Shown: positions 35,673-44,251 of the stretch, piece by piece
Layout of the letters: each line of letters starts with the position of its first letter
Numbering within the stretch: position 1 is the first letter of the stretch
From: Bacteroidales bacterium
GTDB lineage: Bacteria; Bacteroidota; Bacteroidia; Bacteroidales; JAADJA01
DNA length: 44,251 nucleotides
Assembly: GCA_016933115.1 (NCBI GenBank)
Contig: JAFGBL010000015.1
Coordinates: forward strand, 1-44,251
Reading direction: 5' to 3'
Notes under the pieces: generated by a model
Told to the model about the DNA's origin: nothing
Seen by the model: the letters and a program-made list of their open reading frames with translations, nothing else
Databases searched by the model: none
Translations under genes and position numbers: made by a program

Positions 35673-36458
35673 TTAATGCGAAATGGATTGCCTGGGATTT
35701 TGATATTCCTGTTTGGAATTTAATTTTTTCACAATTTCCCTTATCCTTTGGTGGTCGGTAATACTGATTTCATATTCAGGTATTTGCGAAAAACCTCCCA
35801 TAAATATTCCAGCTTTTCGGAATTTCATTTTACTTTCAACAGGGTTTCTCCCGGTGAGGTGAAATTCCGTGGCTCCAGTACTGTCTCTGATCTGCCTGAT
35901 GTTGGCCTCATTGATCCCACTTCCGGGCATGATGATGATACGTCCTTTGGCATTTTCCACCAATTTTTTTATGAGATCAATTCCTTCCGGTACTGTATTT
36001 TGCTGGCCGGCAGTTAAAATCCGGTGAATACCCAGTCCGATGATTTCTTCCAGTGCCCTGAATGGATCCGGTGTCATATCAAATGCCCGGTGGAACGTAA
36101 TGTTCAAGGGATTGGCCATATCAACCAAAGTTTTCGTTCGGTCTAAATCAATATTTCCATCGGGCAATAAAATACCAAAAACAACACCATCGGCACCTAA
36201 TTTTTTACAAACCGCTATATCCTCTTTTATTATCTCAAATTCCAGGTCGGAATAGCAAAAATCTCCGCCACGGGGCCTGATCATGATATTCAGTCCAATG
36301 TTTAGTTTTTCCCGGGCCAACCTTATGGCTGCATAACTGGGCGTAGTTCCGCCTTCGTACAAATTATCGCAAAGCTCAACCCGTTTTGCACCCCCTTTCT
36401 GGGCTTCTAATGCCGATTGTACATGGGCTGCACACACTTCAATTAAAAGAGGATTCAT
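35673..36458 (-). CDS. cutC: CutC family protein
   Basis: This 261-residue TIM-barrel protein of the CutC family has IEVCAAHVQSALEAQKGGAKRVELC, MIRPRGGDFCYSD, GADGVVFG, ITFHRAFDMTPDP and IMPGSGIN. The family is linked to copper tolerance in some species, but the biochemical role is unsettled. It lies 40 bp after the SIR2-TPR gene on the same strand and may share its transcript. No copper pump or regulator is nearby, although an MbnP/MbnH pair lies 32 kb away. Confidence 0.92.
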   Translation of the reverse strand: MNPLLIEVCAAHVQSALEAQKGGAKRVELCDNLYEGGTTPSYAAIRLAREKLNIGLNIMIRPRGGDFCYSDLEFEIIKEDIAVCKKLGADGVVFGILLPDGNIDLDRTKTLVDMANPLNITFHRAFDMTPDPFRALEEIIGLGIHRILTAGQQNTVPEGIDLIKKLVENAKGRIIIMPGSGINEANIRQIRDSTGATEFHLTGRNPVESKMKFRKAGIFMGGFSQIPEYEISITDHQRIREIVKKLNSKQEYQNPRQSISH

Positions 36459-36498
36459 AAAGAATATAGTGCTTTCATATTGGATAAACTGAAATCTT

Positions 36499-39012
36499 TT
36501 ATACTATCTTTTCCTTGAGGTTTTGGGTAAATTTTTGGAGCAGTGTAAGTTTTTCAGCCGGTATTTTTGCATTCTTCATCCAATCTTCAATCTCCGTCAA
36601 ATTCCACGATATTTCAATCGGTTTTTTCAACAATTCATCTATTCTATTGGCTGTTTCGGTATTATCATGATCCAGCATAATGTTTAAGATACTTTTCATG
36701 AAATAAAGCAGGGCCTGATCGTTATCATTTTGGCTGGCTGGCAATGCAAGGGCTTTCTCTATATTTTTATCGGCTTCAGAAAAACGGTTGGTAATGATAT
36801 AAAGTTCAATAAGACTAACTACATAAGATAGCTCGGAAGACCCAAGGTTCAGTGCCTTTTGATAATCTTCAATGGCTTTTTCAAATTCCCTGTTCAGCGT
36901 ATATGCCAATCCCCGATTGGTGAGGGCAATTAAATTATCCGGCTGCTTTTCCAGTACTTTTGAATAATCTTCGATGGCATCTTTAAACTTATTGCTATTA
37001 TGAAATGCGAATCCCCTGTTGCTGTAAGCATCGGTATATCCTGGGTCAAGTTCCAGAACTTTGTTAAAATCCTGAATCGCATTTTCGTAATTTCCAAGAG
37101 CATTTTCTGCCCATCCACGGTTATAGATAGCATCAATGTTATCCGGTTTTAATTCAACGACTTTATTATAATCTTCAATGGCTTCCTTATTCAGTCCGAG
37201 TTTCGATTTAGACCAACCGCGGTTAAAATATGCATCCGCATAATTCGGATCGATATCGATTACTTTATCAAAATCTTTAATAGCATCCTCAAATTCATCT
37301 AACCTGGTTTTGGACCAGCCCCGGTTATAAATGGCATCCGTATAATTCGGCTCAATTTCAATGGCTTTGTCAAAGTCGAGGATCGCACCACTATAATCGC
37401 CAATTTCATTTTTCGACCAGCCCCGGTTATAATATGCATCTTTATATTTGGGGTCCAATTCTATTACCTTGTCGAAATCCTTTATAGCTTCTTCACATTT
37501 ATAAAGTTTTGTTTTTGACCACCCCCGGTTATAGTATGCATCCTTATAATTTGGTGACAATTCGATGGCTTTATTAAAATATTCGATGGCCAAATCAAAT
37601 TTACCCAATTCATTAAAGGTCCATCCTTTATTATAATGGGCATTGGTATAACTCGGATCAAGTTCAATCGCACGTTCAAAATCCTCCAGCGCTTTTTCGT
37701 ATTTTTTCAGGTCGATATTAACGCATCCCCTGTTGTAGAAAGCATCGGCATAGTTTTTATCGAATTCAATGGCCTTTGTATAAAATTCATATTGTTTAGC
37801 GGGATCTTTTTCGTAATAAGCTTTATTAAACCACTTGTATGCCTCTGTCCTGTCCTCCAATATAACTTTCTCAGCTTCCGTCACATCTTTATTACCCTGG
37901 ATCTGCTTGCTGTACTTTTTCATGAAGTCTTCCATTTTGGCTTTGCGCTCTTTGGTATCCATTTCCAGGTCGGGTAGTTTTAAACCTGCATTGGTCCACA
38001 ATTTCATGACCAGGGTTTGGAAGTCTGATACTTCAACAAAAAAACTATTGTCGGTAGAGTTTATCAGGTGTTTCACACGCCAGTTAAGTTTGTCCTCGCC
38101 GGTGTTGCACCAAAGCAGGCAGTATTTATGGCTGTTTTTAGCCATTTCCAGCACCTTCATCACGGAATGGTCGGCTCCCCCATAACCAATCACCACCAGG
38201 TTCATTGTATTCAGGATTTCGGTGAACTTGGTTTTCATATTAGCCTCCAGGTCGCCAGTTTCCTTTGCTGTGTTTTTGATATTCTCAAACAAATAATCAC
38301 CATGAAGCTTGATGATATTGGGCCTTTTACTGATGGGTGAAATGTACCGTGCCATTTCATTGTGTGCATAAACCCTCGCCCTGACATTGTAGTAATTTAC
38401 CAGGGCTTCATTTACAAGGTCATCAAAGTTTGTAGTAAAAACGTTATGAATAATTTCTCCGTCAACGAGACTGGCGAGTAAAATATAATCTCCGGTTGGT
38501 TCAGCAACTTCAATCATATTCTCGATGAACATTTGTCTTTCTTTGGGATTCTGGTCATACTCATCGAGCCAAAAACCATAGAGGCTGTCGTTGAACACCT
38601 TTTCTGTAAAATCTGCCATGTCAAAATCATCCTCTTCCTCAATCTCATCAGGAATAATTTCCCTGACTTGTTTCTCGGTAAGCCTATTTCTGAATCTTTC
38701 TTCTGTAACCTTTACAAATTGGTCATATTCCGCTTTCCGGTCCTCCCTAAATTTTTCGGCTTGTGTGTAATAATCAAGCCAGGTCTTATATTGATCTCTT
38801 TTTATTTTGAAGCCATCTGCATGGTTATTTAAAAAAGAGATGGCCCGGCATCTCTCAATCACACCCCAACCGGAAGGAATTCCTGAGTAAATTGAACAAC
38901 CGGCACCCAGTAAAAAACCAAATTTGGGTTTTCCGGCATGATCCTTTTCAAAAACCCTGTTGAGCAAGTATCCCAGGCTTTTTATTTTGTCGGGTTTTAT
39001 TTTTAGTTCCAT
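36499..39012 (-). CDS. SIR2-like NADase domain plus TPR array protein
   Basis: This 837-residue cytosolic protein has two parts. Residues 30-340 form a SIR2-like (SIR2_2 type) domain with GAGCS (36-40), TTNFDD (193-198), KLHGDY (catalytic His237) and GYGGAD (276-281). An acidic helical insertion lies between the first two motifs (about 60-165). Residues 390-752 carry about ten TPR units of 34 residues with the core AxYNRGWSKxxLGxxExAIxD. All NAD-site residues are kept. SIR2-like domains fused to sensor modules act as NAD-depleting effectors in several anti-phage systems, so a single-gene defence or stress role is plausible. No second defence gene, integrase or toxin is next to it, so a housekeeping role remains possible. 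Confidence 0.85.
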   Translation of the reverse strand: MELKIKPDKIKSLGYLLNRVFEKDHAGKPKFGFLLGAGCSIYSGIPSGWGVIERCRAISFLNNHADGFKIKRDQYKTWLDYYTQAEKFREDRKAEYDQFVKVTEERFRNRLTEKQVREIIPDEIEEEDDFDMADFTEKVFNDSLYGFWLDEYDQNPKERQMFIENMIEVAEPTGDYILLASLVDGEIIHNVFTTNFDDLVNEALVNYYNVRARVYAHNEMARYISPISKRPNIIKLHGDYLFENIKNTAKETGDLEANMKTKFTEILNTMNLVVIGYGGADHSVMKVLEMAKNSHKYCLLWCNTGEDKLNWRVKHLINSTDNSFFVEVSDFQTLVMKLWTNAGLKLPDLEMDTKERKAKMEDFMKKYSKQIQGNKDVTEAEKVILEDRTEAYKWFNKAYYEKDPAKQYEFYTKAIEFDKNYADAFYNRGCVNIDLKKYEKALEDFERAIELDPSYTNAHYNKGWTFNELGKFDLAIEYFNKAIELSPNYKDAYYNRGWSKTKLYKCEEAIKDFDKVIELDPKYKDAYYNRGWSKNEIGDYSGAILDFDKAIEIEPNYTDAIYNRGWSKTRLDEFEDAIKDFDKVIDIDPNYADAYFNRGWSKSKLGLNKEAIEDYNKVVELKPDNIDAIYNRGWAENALGNYENAIQDFNKVLELDPGYTDAYSNRGFAFHNSNKFKDAIEDYSKVLEKQPDNLIALTNRGLAYTLNREFEKAIEDYQKALNLGSSELSYVVSLIELYIITNRFSEADKNIEKALALPASQNDNDQALLYFMKSILNIMLDHDNTETANRIDELLKKPIEISWNLTEIEDWMKNAKIPAEKLTLLQKFTQNLKEKIV
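36757..37827 (-). repeat. 102-bp period coding repeat (TPR array)
   Basis: Ten consecutive units of about 102 bp encode 34-residue TPRs within the SIR2-TPR gene. Units 3-8 are the most alike (DAYYNRGWSK and variants), which points to recent internal duplication; the first and last units have diverged. The repeat number may vary between strains. Confidence 0.85.
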
Positions 39013-39165
39013 GATTGCAGTTTTGAATTTAGAAATCCTAGTTAATGTGAGGTCGTAAAATTACAAAATAAATTATAGCCATTGTTAATGTATTGCCGGC
39101 TTCGGTTAAAAAGACAGATCACTGCATGAAATTCATCTGATAAAAAAGCGGCCTTCACAAGTCGG

Positions 39166-42138
39166 TCATTCAATTACGATCTCATCTGCAAATATCCATG
39201 ACGGCTTACCTTCACCCGCATGCCATTCCGGGCAAACACCCCTGTTTTTTGCAACTACTTTTATGTACCTGGTTTTGGTAGAAAAATTTAAGGTAAAGTT
39301 CCGGATATTGACTCCCAATTGGTGAGGTGATAATTCATTTTCAATGGTCCCGATTTTCTGAAAATTGACTCCATCATTCGAAACAAAATACCTGACTTCA
39401 AGAGGCATAAAGATCCATGCGCCGACATCCTGTAGAAATCCTGTTTCCAGTTTGCTGATGAGCTGAATATGCCCAAGGTCAACAACTGCATCCAGGTCAA
39501 CGCCTTCATACCCCTGCCAGGCTCCGGTCCTGAAATTCAGTGGGCCGCGAATGAAGTCAATCAGGGCTAAATCTCCGCCTGCCGAATATTGATTGGCATA
39601 TTTTGAATTTATTTTTATGGAGCGGCCAATGGGAATTTTAAAAAATTCAGCCTTTAGGATATTGCTGGCCGAAAATCCTTCCTTAATGGCAATGGCCTTC
39701 AAGGCAGTAGAATTATTCAGAATTATTGGTTCCGCGTATTTGTTTGAATTTTCTGCCGGCTCAGAATCGTCCAGCGTATACCTGATTTCAGCCCCCGGCA
39801 TAATCGTTCCGAGGGTTACCATTGTGGAATCAATAAAAGTCCGCATGCCTTTCCCCACGTAGGGTACAGGGACGATCAAACGATCATTAATGGCCGAAAC
39901 CGGGAGATCGCTTTTATTATTTCCCCGGTTTTTGTTTGGCTCAGGCCCCAATTCGAAGATAAGTTCCCCTCCGTTCAAAATATCTTCGTGCCGGATAAAT
40001 GATTTTGAATATTCTTTTCCATTCAGTTTGGCAGATTGAATGTATATGTTTACCGGGCTGTTATGTCTGGCGCGAATCGTAAATTTGTTACCATTTTCAA
40101 GGTTAATTGTCACTTCATCGAATAAAGGACTTCCTACTGCATACAGCTGGTCTCCTGGAGTTACCGGGTAAAATCCCATGGCACTCAACACATACCAGGC
40201 CGACATCTGGCCGCAATCTTCGTTGCCACACAACCCATCAGGCCTATCGGTATATAAATCATCCATTATTTGCCTGGCCAGCTTTTGTGTTTTCCAGGGT
40301 TGACTCAAATAATCATATAAATAGGCCATATGGTGGCTGGGTTCGTTCCCGTGTGCGTATTGGCCTATTAGTCCGGTGATATCTGACTGGTCGCGGCCTG
40401 TTGTTTCAGAACTTTCGGAAAATAATTGATCCAGCCTTTCAATAAGTTTGTCTTCACCGCCCATCATTTTAGCTAGGCCACTGACATCCTGCGGAACAAA
40501 AAAACTGTATTGCCACGAATTGGCCTCTGTATAATTGAAGTTTACTTCTTTGGGATCAAACGGTTCGAACCAGCGGCCATTCATTTTGGCCCGCATAAAA
40601 CCGGTGGAGGGATCAAAAATGTTTTTATAGGATTGGGCCCTCTTAATATATCTATCGTAATCTTCCGTTTTTCCCATCGCTTTTGCCATTATTGCAATGC
40701 ACCAGTCATCAAAGGCATATTCCAGTGTTTTGGAAACCGACTCTGCCTCATCCTCTGCCGGGATATATCCATATTGCTTGTATGATTTCAGCCCGAAGTG
40801 ATCCATTTCGGCGCTGTTTTTCATGGCTTCAAAGGCTTTTTCCACGTCATAATCACGGATGCCTTTCATATAAGCATCAGCAATGACCGGGATGGAATGG
40901 TATCCGATCATACATTCGGTTTCGTTGGCAGCGAGTTCCCAAACCGGCAGCCGGCCACCATGTTCGTATTGGTTCAGCATGGTTTTGATAAAATCAATGG
41001 TTCTTTTTTCCTGGGTAATGGTATACAATGGATGAGCGCCCCTGAAGGTATCCCAAAGTGAAAAAACGGTATAATAGTCGATACCATCGGCGGTGTGGTT
41101 CTCAAGATCCATTCCCCGGTATTGTCCGTCGATATCCATGAACAGGTTTGGGACGAGGAAGGCATGATAAAGCGCCGTGTAAAATGTGTTTTTTTGTGCA
41201 TCGGTTCCTCCCGTAACGATGATTTTATTAAGCTCCTTGTTCCATTCGTCTTTGGCATCTTTTCTCACCCGGTCGAAATCCCAACCGGGAATTTCAGCTT
41301 CCAGGTTTTTACGCGCACCTTCAAGGCTTACCGCGGAGATCCCCACTTTCACAAGGACAGGTTCGTCCTTTACGGTTTGAAACCTGAGAAAAGCTTTGAT
41401 ATCTTTTCCTGCAATTTTTTTGTCATCTACTTTTTCACCGCTTTCAGTGATCCCAAATTCTTCAAATGGTTTGGAAAACCTGGCCACAAAATAAACCAGC
41501 TGGTCGCTGGCCCATGCGTTGGATCTCCTGTAACCTTCTATCTCCGATTCGTTGACAATATGAATATAGGAATCGATCACTTTATCCCGGTGTTCCAGGT
41601 CGATGATGATATTGCTTTCACCTCCTTCGGGAAATAGATATTTATGAAACCCGGCCCTTTTGGTAACCGTAAGTTCCACGGCGATTCCATAGTCATCCAG
41701 GATAGTTTTGTAGTATCCGGCTGTTGCTTCTTCGTTTTCATGACTGAAGCGGGAAGCATAACCATTGTCGGGGTCGTCCGCGCCATTTTCCAGTTGAATG
41801 GGTCCAACCGTTGGCATGATTAAAATATCACAATAATCGGGTACGCCCGTTCCGCTCAGGTGGGTATGGCTGAACCCGAATACCACGCTGTCGGAGTAAT
41901 GATAGCCCGAACAACCGTCCCACCCCTCGAGCCGGGTATCAGGGCTGAGTTGAACCATCCCAAATGGATAGGTTGCGCCCGGATAGGTATGGCCATGGGC
42001 ATCGGTACCGATGAACGGATTTACATAATCTGTTAAATCAGGCGATTCTTTTTTTGTCTGATCCTCATTTTTAAGGTTTGAACAGGCTGAAATTAAAATC
42101 GTTAAAAATATTACAGCGGAAAAATAATATTTGTACAT
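39166..42138 (-). CDS. GH92 alpha-1,2-mannosidase lipoprotein
   Basis: This 990-residue protein runs from the ATG at 42138; the frame opens at GTG 42162. The lipobox is ILISAC. The catalytic region has GH92 blocks: DYVNPFIGTDAHGHTYPGATYPFGMVQLSPD, CSGYHYSD, GFSHTHLSGTG, SLWDTFRGAHPLYT and GNEDCGQMSAWYVLSAMGFYPV. The C-terminus adds a chitobiase-like domain (PGAEIRYTLDDSEP) and a discoidin/F5-8C-like module (VVDLGHIQLISKLETGF, TRYIKVVAKN). It is a calcium-dependent exo-mannosidase removing mannose from glycans, at the cell surface or in the periplasm. There is no SusC/D pair or other glycosidase nearby, so this is not a full utilisation locus. Confidence 0.94.
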   Translation of the reverse strand: MYKYYFSAVIFLTILISACSNLKNEDQTKKESPDLTDYVNPFIGTDAHGHTYPGATYPFGMVQLSPDTRLEGWDGCSGYHYSDSVVFGFSHTHLSGTGVPDYCDILIMPTVGPIQLENGADDPDNGYASRFSHENEEATAGYYKTILDDYGIAVELTVTKRAGFHKYLFPEGGESNIIIDLEHRDKVIDSYIHIVNESEIEGYRRSNAWASDQLVYFVARFSKPFEEFGITESGEKVDDKKIAGKDIKAFLRFQTVKDEPVLVKVGISAVSLEGARKNLEAEIPGWDFDRVRKDAKDEWNKELNKIIVTGGTDAQKNTFYTALYHAFLVPNLFMDIDGQYRGMDLENHTADGIDYYTVFSLWDTFRGAHPLYTITQEKRTIDFIKTMLNQYEHGGRLPVWELAANETECMIGYHSIPVIADAYMKGIRDYDVEKAFEAMKNSAEMDHFGLKSYKQYGYIPAEDEAESVSKTLEYAFDDWCIAIMAKAMGKTEDYDRYIKRAQSYKNIFDPSTGFMRAKMNGRWFEPFDPKEVNFNYTEANSWQYSFFVPQDVSGLAKMMGGEDKLIERLDQLFSESSETTGRDQSDITGLIGQYAHGNEPSHHMAYLYDYLSQPWKTQKLARQIMDDLYTDRPDGLCGNEDCGQMSAWYVLSAMGFYPVTPGDQLYAVGSPLFDEVTINLENGNKFTIRARHNSPVNIYIQSAKLNGKEYSKSFIRHEDILNGGELIFELGPEPNKNRGNNKSDLPVSAINDRLIVPVPYVGKGMRTFIDSTMVTLGTIMPGAEIRYTLDDSEPAENSNKYAEPIILNNSTALKAIAIKEGFSASNILKAEFFKIPIGRSIKINSKYANQYSAGGDLALIDFIRGPLNFRTGAWQGYEGVDLDAVVDLGHIQLISKLETGFLQDVGAWIFMPLEVRYFVSNDGVNFQKIGTIENELSPHQLGVNIRNFTLNFSTKTRYIKVVAKNRGVCPEWHAGEGKPSWIFADEIVIE

Positions 42139-42222
42139 AGCAGGAAAAATATATTTAAACACTCACAAATTTGCGGTAAATTTTGAAAATAATGGTTGTA
42201 ATTCAAATTTTTTTAGAATAAT

Positions 42223-42252
42223 TTTGTTATATGAATATTTTATTTAATTTTG
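42223..42252 (+). promoter_or_regulatory. rpsT promoter
   Basis: TTTG (42223-42226), an 18-bp spacer and TAATTTTG (42245-42252) match the Bacteroidota consensus. The ATG is 25 bp after the -7 element. Confidence 0.65.
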
Positions 42253-42276
42253 CAGCCCTTAAAAATTAGAATTGGA

Positions 42277-42528
42277 ATGGCAAATCATAAATCAGCATTA
42301 AAACGTATCAGGCAGAACGAAAAACGCAAAATGCAAAATCGTTACCACGCAAAGAGTATGCGGAATGCGTTAAAGGATTTCAGAGAATTAAGTGAAAAGA
42401 AAGTAGCTGAAGAAAAATTTCCGAAGCTTGTTTCTATGATCGATAAATTGGTTAAGAATAATATTATTCATAAGAATAAAGCAGCGAACCTGAAATCGCA
42501 ATTATCGAAAAAGGTGAGCGCTCTTTAA
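42277..42528 (+). CDS. rpsT: 30S ribosomal protein S20
   Basis: This 83-residue basic protein opens with MANHKSALKRIRQNEKR, the S20 hallmark. It binds 16S rRNA early in 30S assembly. The frame is open from 42250, but that part overlaps the -7 element, so the start is ATG 42277. Its own promoter and terminator make it a single-gene unit. Confidence 0.96.
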   Translation: MANHKSALKRIRQNEKRKMQNRYHAKSMRNALKDFRELSEKKVAEEKFPKLVSMIDKLVKNNIIHKNKAANLKSQLSKKVSAL

Positions 42529-42555
42529 GTTTTTTTTTCATGGCTTTTGGGTTTT

Positions 42556-42591
42556 AGGTCTCTGTCTTTCTGACGGAGGCCTTTTTTTATT
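42556..42591 (+). terminator. rpsT terminator
   Basis: AGGTCTCTGTC (42556-42566) pairs with GACGGAGGCCT (42572-42582) with two G-U pairs around a TTTCT loop, followed by a T tract. It lies 28 nt past the rpsT stop. Confidence 0.85.
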
Positions 42592-42640
42592 TCTGAATTT
42601 CTCAAAAAATAATTAATTTCGTCAAAATTCAAAACCAATT

Positions 42641-43339
42641 ATGAATACGGAATCTGACTATTTCCCCATTCGTCAATGGGCCGAGGGCGACCGCCCGCGG
42701 GAAAAGCTTTTGTTAAAAGGAAAACAATCACTCAGCGATGCTGAACTGATTGCTATTCTGATGGGCTCGGGTAGCAGAAATGAATCGGCAGTTGACCTGG
42801 CAAAACGGATTTTAAAATCGGCCAAAGATAACCTGATCGAACTGACAAAAATGGATGTCAGGGATCTGCAAAAATTCAAAGGTGTGGGCGAAGCCAAGGC
42901 AATTTCAATTATTGCAGCACTCGAGCTGGGTAAGCGACGCCGTGGAGCCGAAGCTTTGGAAAAGAAAAAGATTACCAGCAGCAAAGATGTTTTCGAATAT
43001 TTTTCAGGCATATTCGGAGATTCGAATTACGAAGCCTTTTATATCCTCCTATTGAACAGGGGAAACAAGATCATCAGGGAAGTGCAAATCAGTGAAGGCG
43101 GATTTTCGGGCACCGTTGCCGACCCAAAAAAAATATTTAAGATCGCCCTTGAGAATAATGCTACATCGATCATCCTTTGCCATAATCATCCGTCAGGAAA
43201 TATCCAGCCCAGCGATGCTGACATCAAATTGACACATAAACTCAAAAGTGCCGGGGAGATGCTTGATCTGCAGGTTTTGGATCATATCATCCTGGGAGAG
43301 GAAAAATATTATAGTTTTGCGGATGAAGGAACGTTGTAG
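42641..43339 (+). CDS. radC: RadC/JAB domain protein
   Basis: This 232-residue protein has the RadC layout: an N-terminal helix-hairpin-helix region (LSDAELIAILMGSG, LQKFKGVGEAKAISIIAALELG) and a C-terminal JAB/MPN metalloprotease-like domain with the zinc motif HNHPSG followed by Ser and Asp (PSDADIKLT). The family was once tied to DNA repair, but its function is unproven. The ATG at 42641 is the natural start. It is a chromosomal, full-length copy, not a phage fragment. Confidence 0.93.
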   Translation: MNTESDYFPIRQWAEGDRPREKLLLKGKQSLSDAELIAILMGSGSRNESAVDLAKRILKSAKDNLIELTKMDVRDLQKFKGVGEAKAISIIAALELGKRRRGAEALEKKKITSSKDVFEYFSGIFGDSNYEAFYILLLNRGNKIIREVQISEGGFSGTVADPKKIFKIALENNATSIILCHNHPSGNIQPSDADIKLTHKLKSAGEMLDLQVLDHIILGEEKYYSFADEGTL

Positions 43340-43352
43340 AGTGGTGCTTGAA

Positions 43353-43387
43353 GATTAGTGATTAGTGATTGAAGATTGGTGATTGGT
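43353..43387. repeat. Five tandem 7-bp units (GATTNNT)
   Basis: GATTAGT, GATTAGT, GATTGAA, GATTGGT and GATTGGT follow one another without spacers just after radC. Similar GATTGGTGATT strings occur, from memory, in intergenic regions of other Bacteroidota. Slippage is the likely origin. Confidence 0.7.
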
Positions 43388-43420
43388 GAAAGAAAACCTC
43401 ACCAATCACTGTTTAATAAT
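43379..43420 (+). terminator. Hairpin downstream of radC
   Basis: GTGATTGGTGA (43379-43389) pairs perfectly with TCACCAATCAC (43399-43409) around a 9-nt loop and is followed by TGTTTAATAATTTTTT. It may end radC transcription or sit in the leader of the next gene. The stem reuses the last tandem units. Confidence 0.5.
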
Positions 43421-43425
43421 TTTTT

Positions 43426-44251
43426 ATGAAAAACATTATTACCATCATTGGAGCGCGGCCGCAGATCATTAAGGCAGCAGCGCTGAGCAGGGCCATCAGG
43501 GAAAAATTTTCGGGTGAAATCAAAGAAATTCTTGTCCACACCGGCCAGCATTACGACGAAAATATGTCGGGTGTATTTTTTGAAGAAATGAATATTCCGA
43601 AACCAGACTTTAACCTGGGAGTGGGATCTCAAAATCACGGGAAGCAAACTGCCGAGATGATCGAAAAAACTGAAGAACTTCTGATGATCAAAAAGCCTGA
43701 TTTTGTAATACTTTATGGCGATACCAATTCAACACTTGCAGGATCTGTCGCAGCCTCCAAGCTTCGAATTCCCATCATTCACATCGAAGCTGGATTAAGG
43801 TCGTTCAATAAGTCTATGCCCGAGGAAATCAACCGGATAGTTTGTGATCATACATCCACTCTGTTGTTTACTCCCACCCGTACCGGATTGAATAATTTAA
43901 TCAGGGAAGGGTTCAACCCTTCGGCTAAACCACCATATAATGCAGATAATCCGGGAGTTTTTCATTGCGGCGACATCATGTATGACAACAGTCTGTTCTT
44001 TGGATCCCTGGCAGAAAAAAAATCAAAGATCCTTTCGAAATATAGTCTTCAGGAGAATAAATTTGTACTGGGAACCATCCACAGAGATAATAATACAGAT
44101 GATCCAATCAGGCTGAATTCAATTTTTGAAGCGTTTCTTGAACTGGCCTCCGACAATTATATTGATATGGTCTTACCGTTGCATCCACGCACATTAAAAA
44201 TGATGGCACAGAATCTTACAAATAAATTATTAAATGATTTAAAAAGCAATC
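43426..44251 (+). CDS. wecB: UDP-N-acetylglucosamine 2-epimerase, partial
   Basis: The first 275 codons are present and the gene runs off the right edge. It matches the non-hydrolysing epimerase that makes UDP-ManNAc for surface polysaccharide. Motifs are TIIGARPQIIKAAALS, VHTGQHYDENMSGVFFEE, LYGDTNSTLAGS, HIEAGLRSFNKSMPEEINR, GDIMYDNS and TIHRDNNTDDP. The usual HR-x-EN motif reads HRDNN here, a common variant in this phylum. The full protein would be about 360-380 residues. The next genes are outside the window; capsule or O-antigen synthesis is the likely context. Confidence 0.93.
   Translation, partial: MKNIITIIGARPQIIKAAALSRAIREKFSGEIKEILVHTGQHYDENMSGVFFEEMNIPKPDFNLGVGSQNHGKQTAEMIEKTEELLMIKKPDFVILYGDTNSTLAGSVAASKLRIPIIHIEAGLRSFNKSMPEEINRIVCDHTSTLLFTPTRTGLNNLIREGFNPSAKPPYNADNPGVFHCGDIMYDNSLFFGSLAEKKSKILSKYSLQENKFVLGTIHRDNNTDDPIRLNSIFEAFLELASDNYIDMVLPLHPRTLKMMAQNLTNKLLNDLKSN

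Noticed and set aside
36757..37827. Regular repeats suggesting a CRISPR array
   Set aside because: The 102-bp units are coding TPRs with no constant repeat and variable spacer layout.

Overview
The window reads as chromosomal DNA of an anaerobic or microaerobic member of the Bacteroidota. The evidence is type IX secretion (T9SS) C-terminal sorting domains, a TonB-dependent receptor with a carboxypeptidase-regulatory-like N-terminus, a GH92 alpha-mannosidase lipoprotein, a LytTR regulator, promoters of the TTTG-N18-20-TAnnTTTG type, and few Shine-Dalgarno sites. A pyruvate:ferredoxin oxidoreductase and a tryptophanase point to amino-acid and pyruvate fermentation. There is no rRNA, tRNA, phage, IS transposase or CRISPR array, so a finer taxonomic call is not possible.

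Layout. (1) 89-4307, minus strand: an MbnP-like copper-binding lipoprotein, a di-heme MauG/CcP-family cytochrome (MbnH-like) and a T9SS-exported FG-GAP/VCBS protein, with an 86-bp interspersed repeat between the last two. (2) 4520-6526: a 7TM-DISM class III adenylate cyclase interrupted by one in-frame TGA. (3) 6639-8823: a nitronate monooxygenase-like flavoprotein and a membrane-anchored LytTR regulator, separated by a repeat-rich control region. (4) 8824-9572: a gene-free stretch with repeat debris, followed by a degenerate GIY-YIG protein. (5) 10103-15399: a phosphate locus with a small secreted beta-sandwich protein, a PiT transporter fused to a PhoU-like domain, and divergently an outer-membrane porin and a beta-helix lipoprotein. 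Two promoters here carry four TTAA cores spaced exactly 11 bp. (6) 15404-16780: tryptophanase, with a palindrome and a 25-codon leader ORF upstream. (7) 17041-21401: a compact mevalonate operon (HMG-CoA reductase, GYDIA-type GHMP kinase, diphosphomevalonate decarboxylase, mevalonate kinase-like). Divergent from it is a geranylgeranyl-reductase-family flavoprotein, MenG/UbiE and a Cys-rich DUF6125-like protein. (8) 24294-30733: a leucine-rich repeat protein, an e(P4)-type acid phosphatase, NifJ, and a divergent dihydroorotate-dehydrogenase-like protein. (9) 30789-34214: a T9SS protein and a TonB receptor. (10) 34395-44251: a sulfotransferase, CutC, a SIR2-TPR protein, a GH92 mannosidase, ribosomal protein S20, RadC, and the start of UDP-GlcNAc 2-epimerase.

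How the genes fit together. The mevalonate genes make isopentenyl diphosphate; the divergent GGR-MenG pair suggests a link to menaquinone or other isoprenoid maturation. The 10.1-15.4 kb block looks like phosphate uptake under an OmpR/PhoB-type regulator. Most of the rest is ordinary Bacteroidota chromosome. The features most worth a second look are the MbnP/MbnH/FG-GAP trio, the nonsense codon in the cyclase, the 11-bp TTAA arrays, the tryptophanase leader ORF and the SIR2-TPR protein, a possible defence effector.
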